Assembly: GCA_016287675.1 (NCBI GenBank)
Contig: JAEFAR010000011.1
Location: 1 to 61,989 of the forward strand
From: Lachnospiraceae bacterium
Lineage (GTDB): Bacteria; Bacillota; Clostridia; Lachnospirales; Lachnospiraceae
DNA length: 61,989 bases
Reading direction: 5' to 3'
Below the pieces are notes generated by a model. That model did not search any database and was not told the origin of the DNA. It saw only the letters and a list, made by a program, of their open reading frames with translations. Made by a program: the position numbers and the translations under genes. The stretch's first letter is position 1. The number at the start of each line of letters is the position of its first letter. Positions 42,427 to 51,775 of the stretch are shown one piece after another.

Positions 42427-43683
42427 TTACTTAATGTCTTTTGCAAGTCCTGCGATGAAGCCCTTGCCGTCGATCTGGCATCCGTAAACCTTTTCTACAT
42501 AGGAGAGATAGATGTTAGCGGAGTCAGCGCTCTGAGCTGTATCACCGAACAGAACCATGAAGTTGGAGTTTGCTACGATGTCCGCAACGGAACGTGTAAG
42601 AGCATTAACGGAAGATGTATCGTAGTAAGGTGTCCAAGCGGGAAGTCCGCATCCGTCAAGGTAACCGTAATGGCAGATCTCCTTGCCGAGCTCAAATGCG
42701 AATGCTGCGGCTGTCTTTGCGTTCTTGCTGCTCTTTGCAACAGCGAGTGTATCGGAAGGACCGCCGATGAGCTGTCCGAGCTGAGACTTGTCTGCGTTGA
42801 TAACAGGGAACTCTGCAACCTTTACCTTCGGGAAGAATTCTGCGTTCTTAGCGAAGTCTGCGCAGTTCCATGTTCCGTTCATGTAGAATGCATACTTGCC
42901 CTTCATGAAGTTAGCCTTAACTTCATCATTTCCGAGAGCCATTCCGTTGGGATCGAAGTAGCCCTTTGTAACCATAGCCTGGAAAGTATCAACAGCGTCT
43001 GCTACGTCCTTGTTGTTCCATGTGGACTTTCCGAGGAAGATGTCGTTCAGAACTTCTGCGCCTGCACTCTTCTCGATAACGGACTCAAGGTACTCTGTAA
43101 CGCACCATGTTTCCTTACCTGCGCAACCGAAGGGGATGTATCCTGCCTTAATAAGTTTGTCACAGCACTCGATGAACTCTTTGTAAGTTCCGGGAACCTC
43201 TGTGTAGCCAACCTGCTTAAGGATGTCCATGTTAGCGAAAAGGCCTACAATGTTCATTGTTGTGGGAACACCGTAATGCTTTCCGTTATATGTTGAGTTA
43301 GTGAGCATCTTCACATCAAGCTCTTTTGACCAGTTCTTGTACTCTTCGTCGAGGCAGTAAACACGTCCTGCATCTACGAAATCGCCAAGGAATGCGCAAG
43401 CCCATGTAAAGAAGATGTCGGGCATTTCATCAGCTGCCACTGCTGCTTTGATCTTTGTCTTATATGACTGGTTCTCAAATGACTCCCAAGTGAAATCGAT
43501 CTCGGGATGAGCTGCCGTAACGTCTGCTATAGCCAGTTCATAGGACTTACGGTTGGAGTCGGACTCCGTAGCGATACACCACATCTCAAGTTTTGTCTTG
43601 CCCTTGCTTCCGCCTTTTCCACAAGCTGCTGCGGAAAGAACCATAACTGCTGCAAGAGCCAATGCGATAAGTCTTCTCTTCAT
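42427..43683 (-). CDS. Carbohydrate ABC transporter substrate-binding lipoprotein
   Basis: 418 aa. Lipobox LSAAACGK after a short signal peptide. SBP_bac_1-type fold: KLEMWCIATESDSNRKSYEL, AADEMPDIFFTWA, YGVPTTMNIVGLFAN, AFYMNGTWNCADF and VAKSSKNAKTAAAF. It captures an oligosaccharide outside the membrane and delivers it to the two permeases downstream. First gene of the operon; AGGAGG precedes the ATG. The substrate is unknown. Confidence 0.95.
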   Translation of the reverse strand: MKRRLIALALAAVMVLSAAACGKGGSKGKTKLEMWCIATESDSNRKSYELAIADVTAAHPEIDFTWESFENQSYKTKIKAAVAADEMPDIFFTWACAFLGDFVDAGRVYCLDEEYKNWSKELDVKMLTNSTYNGKHYGVPTTMNIVGLFANMDILKQVGYTEVPGTYKEFIECCDKLIKAGYIPFGCAGKETWCVTEYLESVIEKSAGAEVLNDIFLGKSTWNNKDVADAVDTFQAMVTKGYFDPNGMALGNDEVKANFMKGKYAFYMNGTWNCADFAKNAEFFPKVKVAEFPVINADKSQLGQLIGGPSDTLAVAKSSKNAKTAAAFAFELGKEICHYGYLDGCGLPAWTPYYDTSSVNALTRSVADIVANSNFMVLFGDTAQSADSANIYLSYVEKVYGCQIDGKGFIAGLAKDIK

Positions 43684-43852
43684 AATACCTCCTAAAATAT
43701 GTGTTTTTTGCCCTTTCGGGCCGCGTACCCTTTCTCTCTCTGAAGCGGTACCTGCTTCATTTGATTAACGGGCTTTGATTGATTTATTTGAGACCCGGAA
43801 TTCCCTGCCCCGAAGAACGTCTTCTTCAATGCTCCGGATCATAAATCCTGAA

Positions 43853-44419
43853 TTATTTTCTTACCATGTCCCACGGATAATCCAGACACAGTTCATCACC
43901 ATCCAGTGTATAAGGAATGACGGTGTTTTCAAACATGTCATTGTATATCAGTACTATGACGGAATCTTCTTCGTCGACCGCATAATACCCGGGGAAATAA
44001 CCGTCTTCAAGGAAGGTTCCGCTTTCTGTAAACTGAAAGCTCCACTTGTCACAGGTCCAGCTTCCGATGATGCCCTCCGTTCCCGATTCTCTCTTGTAAC
44101 GGGTGGGTTTGTAAACAAGTATCTCGTTCTGGTCGCCTTCGTTGCTCTTAAAAACGATCTTTACGGAATCCCCCTCTTCGTTCTGAAGGATCATGGAATC
44201 TTCCGTTTCCGTGCAGGTGTACTTTTTGCCGTCCAGCTTGGCCTTGCCTTCGTCATCGATGACAAGGGCAGTCTTTTCTTTGTCGTGATTGTACGCCCAC
44301 TTTCCAAGATAAGGTCCGGTGTAAGCTCCCGCAGCTGCCGAACCTCCGCAGCCGGAAAGCAGGATCAGTCCCGAAAGCACCGCGGCTCCGATCGCATTTA
44401 TCACATTGCTTTTCTTCAC
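43853..44419 (-). CDS. Lipoprotein of unknown function
   Basis: 188 aa. Lipobox LILLSGCGG. Beta-rich mature part with two similar halves: GKWAYNHDKEKTALVIDDEG in the first and GSWTCDKWSFQFTESGTF in the second, which suggests a duplicated lipocalin-like or META-like fold. Located between two sugar ABC operons and divergent from the second. RBS GGAGG. I do not recognise a family. Confidence 0.78.
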   Translation of the reverse strand: MKKSNVINAIGAAVLSGLILLSGCGGSAAAGAYTGPYLGKWAYNHDKEKTALVIDDEGKAKLDGKKYTCTETEDSMILQNEEGDSVKIVFKSNEGDQNEILVYKPTRYKRESGTEGIIGSWTCDKWSFQFTESGTFLEDGYFPGYYAVDEEDSVIVLIYNDMFENTVIPYTLDGDELCLDYPWDMVRK

Positions 44420-44513
44420 TGCTGTACCCTCCTTTTCTTTAGCAAGCTCATTTTCCTATAAAATTTGTCTAAAGTAAACGTAAATCTTTTACTTGAGGAA
44501 GTAATATTTTTAC

Positions 44514-44562
44514 CAATATGCACAAAAGCGGTTCAAAAAAATCGTTTTTTTTGTGCATATTG
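44514..44562. promoter_or_regulatory. Long inverted repeat in a divergent promoter region
   Basis: CAATATGCACAAAA (44514-44527) and TTTTGTGCATATTG (44549-44562), 14-bp perfect arms 21 bases apart. It is followed by GACAAG..CTTGTC. Lies between the lipoprotein gene and the permease operon, 39 bases upstream of the plus -35. Could be an operator. Confidence 0.5.
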
Positions 44563-44600
44563 ACAAGGAAAATTTTGACTTGTCCCTATTACATAGGTTG

Positions 44601-44628
44601 TTGAATATTGGATTATTTTTGCTATAAT
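44601..44628 (+). promoter_or_regulatory. Promoter of the second sugar ABC operon
   Basis: TTGAAT (44601-44606), 16 bases, TATAAT (44623-44628). Confidence 0.8.
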
Positions 44629-44689
44629 TGTCTCGGGGTAAAGCTTTAACATGATGCCTTCCCCAAATAAATCAGATTGGAAAGATCCT

Positions 44690-45580
44690 ATGGAAGAAAA
44701 CAGTAAAAAAGCATGGCTCTATCTTTTGCCCGCCATTCTTTTTCTCGGCATTTTTATGGTCTACCCTTTGGTGGATGTCCTTATCTACTCCTTTGAAGAG
44801 GGGTTTGATTTTGCATCTCAAACCTACTACGGTACCGGACTCTACAATTTCTCCTATGTTCTTCACGACACCTACTTTCTGCAGGCTGTCCGAAACACAT
44901 TCATCATAGTGATCATCACCGTTCCTGTCTCAACATTCCTTGCTCTCATGATCTCTCTTGGTTTAAGCCGAATTACAAAACTCAGAGAGCTTTTTCAGAC
45001 TGTATTCTTTCTTCCCTATGTGACAAACACACTGGCCGTCGGCCTTGTTTTCATGATCCTCTTCAAGAAAACGGCCTACACGGACGGCCTCATAAATATG
45101 GTGATAAAGCTCTTCGGGGCGGGCCCCATCGATTTCATCGACGGTCCCTACTGGGCAAAGATGTTCGTAATGTGCTTCTACACTGTCTGGGTGGTACTTC
45201 CCTTTAAGATCCTGCTCCTGACCTCAGCCATCGCTTCCGTGGACGACATCTACTACAACGCCGCGAGAGTGGACGGCACCCCTCCCCGCAGGCTCTTTTT
45301 AAAGATCACTCTCCCCATGATCAGTCCCACCGTCTTTTATCTCATCATCACAGGCTTTATCGGAGCCTTTAAGGCATACAGCGACGAGGTGGCCATCTTC
45401 GGTACGGATCTGAATTCCGCAGGGATGAACACCATCGTGGGATACGTTTATGACATGCTTTACGGCACCGGAGGAGGCTTCCCTTCCTTCGCATCCGCCG
45501 CAGCCATCATTCTTTTTGCCATCATCATGACCATTACCTGCATAAACCTGCTGGTAAGCCGGAAACATGTACACTACTAG
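44690..45580 (+). CDS. Carbohydrate ABC transporter permease (MalF type)
   Basis: 296 aa from ATG 44690, which has GGAAAG five bases upstream; an ATG at 44651 would leave only a 16-nt leader and lacks a good RBS. Six membrane helices. The EAA loop is VDDIYYNAARVDGTPPRRLF. First gene of a three-gene operon with a MalG-type permease and an SBP, again with no ATPase gene. Confidence 0.92.
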   Translation: MEENSKKAWLYLLPAILFLGIFMVYPLVDVLIYSFEEGFDFASQTYYGTGLYNFSYVLHDTYFLQAVRNTFIIVIITVPVSTFLALMISLGLSRITKLRELFQTVFFLPYVTNTLAVGLVFMILFKKTAYTDGLINMVIKLFGAGPIDFIDGPYWAKMFVMCFYTVWVVLPFKILLLTSAIASVDDIYYNAARVDGTPPRRLFLKITLPMISPTVFYLIITGFIGAFKAYSDEVAIFGTDLNSAGMNTIVGYVYDMLYGTGGGFPSFASAAAIILFAIIMTITCINLLVSRKHVHY

Positions 45581-45592
45581 GAGGAAAATGCT

Positions 45593-46468
45593 GTGGGTAA
45601 CAATCTGAATTACGCCGGTATCAAAGAAACCGAGAAAAAAAGAAAGGCCATAGCCAATGCCCTGATCTACGCCGGTCTGTCCCTCTGGGCCCTAATGGTC
45701 ATCTTTCCTTTCTACTGGATGATCCTGACCTCCTTTAAGAGCTACGGAGCATACAATGCGGAATACGTTCCGAGATTCATCGCGATCCCGCCCACCTTGG
45801 GGAATTTTTCCAATGTCTTTACCGCCATCTCCTTGGGGAAGTACCTGCTGAACACACTGTTCTTCACAGTGGCGACGACCCTCCTTCTGCTGGTTGTGGC
45901 AGTGCTTTCCGCTTTTGCTTTTGCGAGGCTTAAATTCAAAGGAAGAGATCTTCTTTTCACCCTCTTCCTTTCACTTATGATGATCCCCAACGAACTGGTC
46001 ATCATCACCAACTTTGTCACAGTTACGGATCTTGGGATGCGGAACACGTTCGCAGGTCTCATCCTGCCTTCCGTTGCCTCGGTCTTCTACATCTATCTCC
46101 TCAGGGAAAACTTCGCCGCAATCCCCGACGAGCTTTACTGGGCGGCAAAGGTGGACGGCACGAAGGATATGCGCTATCTCCTTAAGGTCATGGTCCCCAT
46201 GTGTCGCCCCACCATTATCACCATCATCATCCTGAAGGTCATAGAATGCTGGAATTCCTATGTCTGGCCCCGTCTCATCACCGACGATCCAAACTACTTC
46301 CTGGTGTCCAACGGCATACAGGAACTCAGGGAAAACGGAATGGGACGTGAAAACATCCCTGCCATGATGGCGGCAGTCGTAGTCATCTCCCTGCCTCTCA
46401 TCCTGCTCTTCCTGATCTTCAGGAAAAAGATAATGGCGGGCGTTGCGAGAGGAGGTACGAAAGGATGA
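45593..46468 (+). CDS. Carbohydrate ABC transporter permease (MalG type)
   Basis: 291 aa, GTG start preceded by AGGAGG. Six membrane helices; EAA loop IPDELYWAAKVDGTKDMRYL; ends MAGVARGGTKG. Partner of the preceding permease. Its stop overlaps the next ATG by four bases. Confidence 0.94.
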   Translation: MGNNLNYAGIKETEKKRKAIANALIYAGLSLWALMVIFPFYWMILTSFKSYGAYNAEYVPRFIAIPPTLGNFSNVFTAISLGKYLLNTLFFTVATTLLLLVVAVLSAFAFARLKFKGRDLLFTLFLSLMMIPNELVIITNFVTVTDLGMRNTFAGLILPSVASVFYIYLLRENFAAIPDELYWAAKVDGTKDMRYLLKVMVPMCRPTIITIIILKVIECWNSYVWPRLITDDPNYFLVSNGIQELRENGMGRENIPAMMAAVVVISLPLILLFLIFRKKIMAGVARGGTKG

Positions 46469-48066
46469 GGAAAGTCTCTTTTAAGGCAGCTGCAGCAGGG
46501 CTGTGCCTTGCACTGAGCCTCACTGCCGGCTGTCACGGTTCCAGACATCAGGAAAGCTTTGTGATCCCGGAAGAGTTTGACACATCAAAGTCTTACGAGA
46601 TCACCTTCTGGGCAAAAAACGACACCAACAAACGTCAGGTGGCCATTTACAACGAAGCGGTGGAGGCTTTTAACAGGCTCTATCCCAACATCACCGTGAA
46701 CATCAGGCTTTACACCGATTACGCAGCCATCTACAACGACGTTATCACCAATATTTCCACGAATACAACACCCAACGTCTGCATCACCTACCCGGATCAT
46801 ATCGCGACTTATATGACCGGGCGGAATGTGATGGTGCCTTTGGACGACCTTTTCACAAACCCAAAGTACGGGCTGGGAGGAAGCGAACTGAAGTTTGACT
46901 CCCCGGCACTTTCGGAGATGGTCCCCCGTTTCCTGGAGGAATGTATCCTTGACGGAAAGCACTATGCGATCCCCTTCATGCGTTCCACGGAAGCTCTTTA
47001 CATCAACAAGACCCTGCTGGACAACATGGGGGTTGAGATTCCCGAGCAGGTCACCTGGGACTTTGTGTGGGAGACTTCGGAAAAGGCTCTTGAAAAAAAT
47101 GAGGACGGCACCTACAAGGTGAACGGACAGAATGTCCTGATCCCATTCATCTACAAATCCACGGACAACATGATGATCACTCAGCTCAAACAGTTGAATG
47201 CGGGCTACTCTGACGATTCTGGGAACATTCTCATCTTTAACGACACGACCACAAAGCTTCTGGAAGAGATCGCAAAGCACGGCAAGAGCAAGGCTTTTTC
47301 CACCTTTAAGATCTCCAGCTACCCCGGAAACTTCTTAAATGCAAATCAATGCATCTTTGCCATAGATTCAACCGCGGGCGCCACCTGGATGGGCTCTGCG
47401 GCTCCCCTCCACGACATCAGTGCGGATCAGATGAGGGATTTTGAGACAGAAGTAAAGATGATCCCACAGTTCGATCAGAATGCGCCCAAAATGATCTCCC
47501 AGGGTCCCAGCATATGCCTGTTTAATGCGGAGGATCCCGGAGAAGTCATGGCCTCCTGGATCTTTGCACAGTTTCTTTTAACAAATGAGGTTCAGATCGC
47601 CTACTCCCAGACGGAGGGCTATGTTCCCGTTACTCTTAAGGCACAGAACTCCGAAGAGTACCTGGACTACATCTCCCGCATGGGGGAGGACGACACCACC
47701 CATTACGAGGTTAAGATAAAAGCAGCCAAACTCCTTTTGGGAAATGCCGATAACACCTTCATCACTCCCGTTTTTAACGGTTCAGCGTCTCTCAGGGAAG
47801 CGGCCGGGGCACTTATCGAAAACACGGTAAAGGGCATGAGACGAGGAGGCACTTTTAACAGCGATTTTGTAAACAGGATGTACAAGGATGTCAACGCGCT
47901 CTATCGTCTGGATCAGATCAAGACCATCAACGGTGCCGAGCCCACGGAACTGGGCGAACTTCCCGCCCTTTCCGTTTTACTCCTTTCCGGTCTCGGAGCA
48001 GCCTGGATCGTAATCGCGGCGGTGTTTGTCCGCCAATGTCTGAAAAAACACAAAGCCGACGAATAA
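46465..48066 (+). CDS. ABC substrate-binding lipoprotein with C-terminal membrane helix
   Basis: 533 aa. Lipobox LTAGCHG, SBP_bac_1-type fold (YEITFWAKNDTNKRQVAIYN, NVCITYPDHIATYMTG, AIPFMRSTEALYINKTLLD). Unusually it has a C-terminal membrane helix (about 500-520, VLLLSGLGAAWIVIAAVFV) followed by a short basic tail. It should thus be anchored at both ends. Last gene of the operon, translationally coupled. The substrate is unknown; double anchoring may keep it close to its permease. Confidence 0.92.
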   Translation: MRKVSFKAAAAGLCLALSLTAGCHGSRHQESFVIPEEFDTSKSYEITFWAKNDTNKRQVAIYNEAVEAFNRLYPNITVNIRLYTDYAAIYNDVITNISTNTTPNVCITYPDHIATYMTGRNVMVPLDDLFTNPKYGLGGSELKFDSPALSEMVPRFLEECILDGKHYAIPFMRSTEALYINKTLLDNMGVEIPEQVTWDFVWETSEKALEKNEDGTYKVNGQNVLIPFIYKSTDNMMITQLKQLNAGYSDDSGNILIFNDTTTKLLEEIAKHGKSKAFSTFKISSYPGNFLNANQCIFAIDSTAGATWMGSAAPLHDISADQMRDFETEVKMIPQFDQNAPKMISQGPSICLFNAEDPGEVMASWIFAQFLLTNEVQIAYSQTEGYVPVTLKAQNSEEYLDYISRMGEDDTTHYEVKIKAAKLLLGNADNTFITPVFNGSASLREAAGALIENTVKGMRRGGTFNSDFVNRMYKDVNALYRLDQIKTINGAEPTELGELPALSVLLLSGLGAAWIVIAAVFVRQCLKKHKADE

Positions 48067-48087
48067 TTCACAAAGGTTATTTTATTC

Positions 48088-48116
48088 TTGCCATTACACT
48101 CCAACGATAGTATAAT
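48088..48116 (+). promoter_or_regulatory. Promoter of the OB-like lipoprotein gene
   Basis: TTGCCA (48088-48093), 17 bases, TATAAT (48111-48116). The leader has two small hairpins, TGCGGAC..GTCCGCA and TGCCGTACC..TTACGGCA. Confidence 0.82.
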
Positions 48117-48213
48117 GTGCGCGTAAAATACTGCGGACACCCTCACCGTCCGCACGTATCAACCCATTTTGCCGTACCGTTACGGCACAACATATAATTG
48201 GAGGCAACAATAT

Positions 48214-48927
48214 ATGAAGAAAACCTTATCAATGATCCTCGCTGCAGTTCTCGTTCTTTCCCTTGCTGCATGCGGATCCAAGAACGCTGTTCCCGAAGAC
48301 GGAATGACCTACGCAGAGTACGCGGCAGCTGCTATTGAGAGCGAAGTAACCGTTTACACCTACTTCCAGGCAGCTCAGTCCTGGTGGGAAAAGGACGGTC
48401 AGGGCGTTGCAACCATCTACACTCAGGACAAGGACGGCGGATACTTCCTTTATGAGTGCAAAGTTTCCGAAGATGATTACAAGAAGCTGGTTCCCGGCAC
48501 AATGATCCGTGTTACCGGATACAAGGCTGAATGGGCAGGCGAAGTTGAGATCTCCGATTGCTCTCTTCAGATCTATGACACAAAGAACACCTACGTTGCT
48601 AAGGCAGAAGACATCACAAGCATATACGGAACAGACGCTCTTATCGAAAAGCAGAACAAGTTCATCACTGTAAAGGGTCTTACCGTAGAAGCTCCCGCAA
48701 CATACAAGTGGGATGGTTCGGGCACACAGGGTGATGACCTTTATCTCAAGGTCAACCTGAACGGAACCGTTTACACAATGGTTGTTGAGTCCTATCTCTG
48801 CGACAAGAACTCCGACACCTACAAGGCAGTTGAAGCTCTCAAGGCAGGCGACAAGATCGACATCGAAGGCTTCCTGTACTGGTACAACGGAGCTCAGCCT
48901 CACATCACAAAGGTTATTGCAAAATAA
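48214..48927 (+). CDS. OB-fold-like lipoprotein of unknown function
   Basis: 237 aa from ATG 48214 with TTGGAGG; lipobox SLAACGSK. The mature part has two similar beta-rich halves: EVTVYTYFQAAQSWWEKDGQ to VRVTGY-like IRVTGYKAEW, then FITVKGLTVEAPATYKWDGS to KIDIEGFLYWYNG. This is the pattern of tandem OB-fold domains seen in surface lipoproteins. Own promoter and terminator. The function is unknown. Confidence 0.83.
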   Translation: MKKTLSMILAAVLVLSLAACGSKNAVPEDGMTYAEYAAAAIESEVTVYTYFQAAQSWWEKDGQGVATIYTQDKDGGYFLYECKVSEDDYKKLVPGTMIRVTGYKAEWAGEVEISDCSLQIYDTKNTYVAKAEDITSIYGTDALIEKQNKFITVKGLTVEAPATYKWDGSGTQGDDLYLKVNLNGTVYTMVVESYLCDKNSDTYKAVEALKAGDKIDIEGFLYWYNGAQPHITKVIAK

Positions 48928-48943
48928 CAAAACATGACTTTCT

Positions 48944-48982
48944 CACCCAAAGCCTCTTATACGGGACTTTGGGTGTTTTTTT
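48944..48982 (+). terminator. Terminator of the OB-like lipoprotein gene
   Basis: CACCCAAAG (48944-48952) and CTTTGGGTG (48967-48975), then TTTTTTT. Confidence 0.93.
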
Positions 48983-49063
48983 GCTTGAATAGGTCCTTAC
49001 CTTGTGTTACCATAGAAGCGTGTAATCCTATGCAAATATAACAATATCACTGAAGGAAGAAAT

Positions 49064-50017
49064 ATGGACGAAAAAAAGATAGCGATCCTCATAGATGGCG
49101 ATAACATCTCTCAAAAATATGCGACACTCATAAAAGAAGAGGCCGACAAGTACGGTGACATCACACTTTTTAAGCTTTACGGCTCCATCAGCTCACCCAC
49201 GGTGAAGCAGTGGATGGCAATAATGCCGAAGTACGGCATTTCACCTGCACTGCAGCTCTCCTATGCAAACAACAAGAGCATTGCCGACCAGGCTCTCACC
49301 ATTGATGCCATGGACATCCTCTACAGAAACATCGTAGATATCTTTTTCCTTGTCACCAGCGATTCCGATTTCACAAAGCTGGTTTACAGGCTCAAGGAAT
49401 CCGGAAAGATCATCATCGGAATGGGTGAATCCAAGACTCCCGAAGCTCTGGCTCAGGCCTGCAACGAATTCAAGGTACTTGATGTTTTGTTCAAAGCGGG
49501 CGTTGTTAAGACAAAAGTTCCCGAGATCCCCGCTCCCGTTGCGGATGATGTGGCGGCACCCATCCCCGTTGTGGACAAGATCATCGAGATCCCCACGGAA
49601 GAAGCCATCGTGGAAAAGATCGCTTCTGTGCTTGAGGACGATTGGGAAAATCTTGCCAACATCGGCGATGTGATCAGAAAAAGCGTTCCGGGCTTCGATG
49701 TACGAAATTACAAGTACGTGAGCTTCTCAGCCTTTGTCAAGGCTCACAGGGATGTCTTTGACGTGGACGAAAAGCTGGGTCCCGACAACATCCACAAGGT
49801 AGTGAACATCAGAAACCATCAGGATAAAAAGAAGGTCTTAAAGAACCTGCAGCTTCCCGTGGAAAAAGAGAAGCCCGAGGCTGAGGCTCCCGCAAAGAAG
49901 CAAGGCGAACAGGACGGAAAGGCAGCAGGAAAGGGAAACAGGGCACGCTCGAAGCAGGGACAAAGATCAAAGAACAGACAGTCGCACAAAAAGCAGCAGA
50001 AAAAAGAAAAAGCATAA
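49064..50017 (+). CDS. NYN-domain ribonuclease-like protein with LOTUS/OST-HTH domain
   Basis: 317 aa. NYN (PIN-like) domain at 1-145 with acidic residues ILIDGDNIS, DQALTIDAMDILY and LVTSDSDFTKLVYRL. A flexible linker is followed by a LOTUS/OST-HTH domain (about 185-260, EEAIVEKIASVLEDDWENLA) and a basic Lys/Gln-rich tail (about 275-317), probably RNA-binding. NYN-LOTUS proteins are thought to process structured RNA. A promoter TTGAAT (48985-48990), 17 bases, TACCAT is plausible. Monocistronic. Confidence 0.9.
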   Translation: MDEKKIAILIDGDNISQKYATLIKEEADKYGDITLFKLYGSISSPTVKQWMAIMPKYGISPALQLSYANNKSIADQALTIDAMDILYRNIVDIFFLVTSDSDFTKLVYRLKESGKIIIGMGESKTPEALAQACNEFKVLDVLFKAGVVKTKVPEIPAPVADDVAAPIPVVDKIIEIPTEEAIVEKIASVLEDDWENLANIGDVIRKSVPGFDVRNYKYVSFSAFVKAHRDVFDVDEKLGPDNIHKVVNIRNHQDKKKVLKNLQLPVEKEKPEAEAPAKKQGEQDGKAAGKGNRARSKQGQRSKNRQSHKKQQKKEKA

Positions 50018-50029
50018 AGCCAAAAAAAC

Positions 50030-50057
50030 GGATCCCGTACAGATTGTATCGGGATCC
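50030..50057. terminator. Bidirectional terminator
   Basis: GGATCCCGTAC and GTATCGGGATCC pair with one bulge between convergent genes. Confidence 0.85.
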
Positions 50058-50063
50058 TTAAAT

Positions 50064-50468
50064 TTATTGTTCCTTAAGTTCCTCTTCCAGCATTTCGTAA
50101 AAGTCCGGGAACTCTTTCTTCAGTCTTATCGGCATTCCGTCGGCATTTACGAAGCAATGACCGCTTTCTCCCTCACAGATCAATGTTTCTTTGATGAACA
50201 TCCTGTAAGAAAGCTTAAGTTTCACTCCGTTAAACTCCGCAACGGACACTTCGATGTCCACTTTGTCGGAAAACCTTGAAGGCTTTTTGTAACGGCAGTC
50301 TATGGAAAGAACGGGGGATATGATGCCCTCTTCCTCAAGCCTTGCAAAAGGCCAGCCCTTCTTTTCCAGAAAATCCACCCTTGCCTCTTCCATCCAGCGG
50401 ATGTAATTGGAGTGATGAGTTACCGCCATCTTGTCAGTTTCGTAGTATTGCACCGTATGTGTGTACAT
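50064..50468 (-). CDS. Hotdog-fold acyl-CoA thioesterase (YbgC/FadM type)
   Basis: 134 aa. The N-terminal YYETDKMAVTHHSNYIRWME with the conserved Asp and His, and VLSIDCRYKKPSRFSDKVDI, are typical of 4HBT thioesterases. They hydrolyse acyl-CoA or acyl-ACP. ATG 50468 has GGGGAG; an in-frame TTG at 50492 is less likely. Downstream of the folate cyclo-ligase in one operon. Confidence 0.92.
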   Translation of the reverse strand: MYTHTVQYYETDKMAVTHHSNYIRWMEEARVDFLEKKGWPFARLEEEGIISPVLSIDCRYKKPSRFSDKVDIEVSVAEFNGVKLKLSYRMFIKETLICEGESGHCFVNADGMPIRLKKEFPDFYEMLEEELKEQ

Positions 50469-50488
50469 TTGTCTCCCCTTCCCCCGAT

Positions 50489-51031
50489 TCAATCGGTTAA
50501 AATTTCATCCATAATAACATCAAACTCATCCGCAGGTAAATCCTTTTTTAATAGTTTTTTTCTGCACAGACAGATCTTGTAGATGTCTCTGCCTCCCAGA
50601 AAATGATCGTAGTAACCCCCGCCGTGTCCCAGTCTTTTACCGTTGGACGCCGCTGCCAGACATGGTACCACAGCCACATCGATCTTTCCCTCGTACCCTT
50701 CATCCGATTCCGGTTCCAAGATCCCGAATTTTCCGGGTTTCAGATCTTTAAGGGCATAGATCCTGACTGCCTTCATGGATGGCTTTTTCCCGCACTTCGG
50801 GACATAGACCTCTTTTCCGCTCCTAAGCGCATCCTGTATGATCTTAAGGGTATCCGGCTCGTTCTCCATGCTGACGTAGATGAAAACGGACGTCGAGTCT
50901 TTATATGCACGGTTCGCAAGTACCGCCTGTATTATAGCCTCGTCCGATTCCAGCATTTCGTCGTAGTCCAGATCCTCGATTATTTGTTTTGCCTCTTTTC
51001 TGAATAACGATTTTTCTTCGAAAATATCCAT
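50489..51031 (-). CDS. 5-formyltetrahydrofolate cyclo-ligase
   Basis: 180 aa. ATP-dependent conversion of 5-formyl-THF to 5,10-methenyl-THF in folate one-carbon metabolism. Signature LGHGGGYYDHFL at the C-terminal third, N-terminal KSLFRKEAKQIIEDLD and VYVPKCG. Operon with a phosphoesterase upstream (28 bases) and the thioesterase downstream. Confidence 0.95.
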   Translation of the reverse strand: MDIFEEKSLFRKEAKQIIEDLDYDEMLESDEAIIQAVLANRAYKDSTSVFIYVSMENEPDTLKIIQDALRSGKEVYVPKCGKKPSMKAVRIYALKDLKPGKFGILEPESDEGYEGKIDVAVVPCLAAASNGKRLGHGGGYYDHFLGGRDIYKICLCRKKLLKKDLPADEFDVIMDEILTD

Positions 51032-51058
51032 GAATCTACTCTGCTCCCTGTTCAGATC

Positions 51059-51691
51059 CTAAAAATCATCCGGCAACGTTGACCTGCGCTTTGCATCATT
51101 TTCGATCCATTCATCCAAAGTCAGAGGAGTGTAATCCGAGAACATGCAAAAGCAGTTTATCATATGACATGGTATCCTTCCCTCTTCAGGGTCTTCAAAT
51201 CCGGGTCTCACCACGCTTCTGGTAATGTTTTGAAACCTGTTCACCAATAGTTCGTCAAAAGTGTTGTGCACATGCCCGTAAAGCATATAGGTTTTGGGAT
51301 TGCCTTCCTTATCCCTGTGAAACTGTCCCTTGTAACAGAACACGGGGTAGTGGCTCAGGATCACTCTTCTCTTATTATCCCTGACCTCTTTGTAATCCGC
51401 TATCCACTTGAACATTGCGGTATCAAACTTCTTGTCGCTCAAAAATCTGTCATGATTTCCCGCGATCATATACTTTCTGCCCTTTAAGGTCTCCAAAAGC
51501 TCCATGGTCTCCGCTGCCTTACCGAAGGAAAAATCCCCCAGTATCACAACTTCATCGTTACTTCGCACCCTGTCGTTCCATTTCCCGATCATGTATTCGT
51601 TCATGTCCTCTGCGGAAGCAAACCCCCGGTTGTCCATGTTCTCATTCATGTCTCCGTGAAAAAAATGCAAATCGGAAATGTAGTATCTCAT
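51059..51691 (-). CDS. Calcineurin-like metallophosphoesterase
   Basis: 210 aa. All metal-site blocks: YISDLHFFHGD, VILGDFSFG, IAGNHDRF, LSHYPVF and YGHVHNT. Substrate unknown; such proteins include nucleotidases and phosphodiesterases. First gene of a three-gene operon. Confidence 0.93.
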   Translation of the reverse strand: MRYYISDLHFFHGDMNENMDNRGFASAEDMNEYMIGKWNDRVRSNDEVVILGDFSFGKAAETMELLETLKGRKYMIAGNHDRFLSDKKFDTAMFKWIADYKEVRDNKRRVILSHYPVFCYKGQFHRDKEGNPKTYMLYGHVHNTFDELLVNRFQNITRSVVRPGFEDPEEGRIPCHMINCFCMFSDYTPLTLDEWIENDAKRRSTLPDDF

Positions 51692-51775
51692 TCAAAAACA
51701 CCCCTTGGTCTAAATTTCAAGTTCTTTTATTGTACAGGCACAGAAGCTATTATTCAATTACCAAATAATAAAATA

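Noticed and set aside
44651-44689. Start of the MalF-type permease at ATG 44651
   Set aside because: Leader too short after the predicted promoter and no RBS; not fully excluded.
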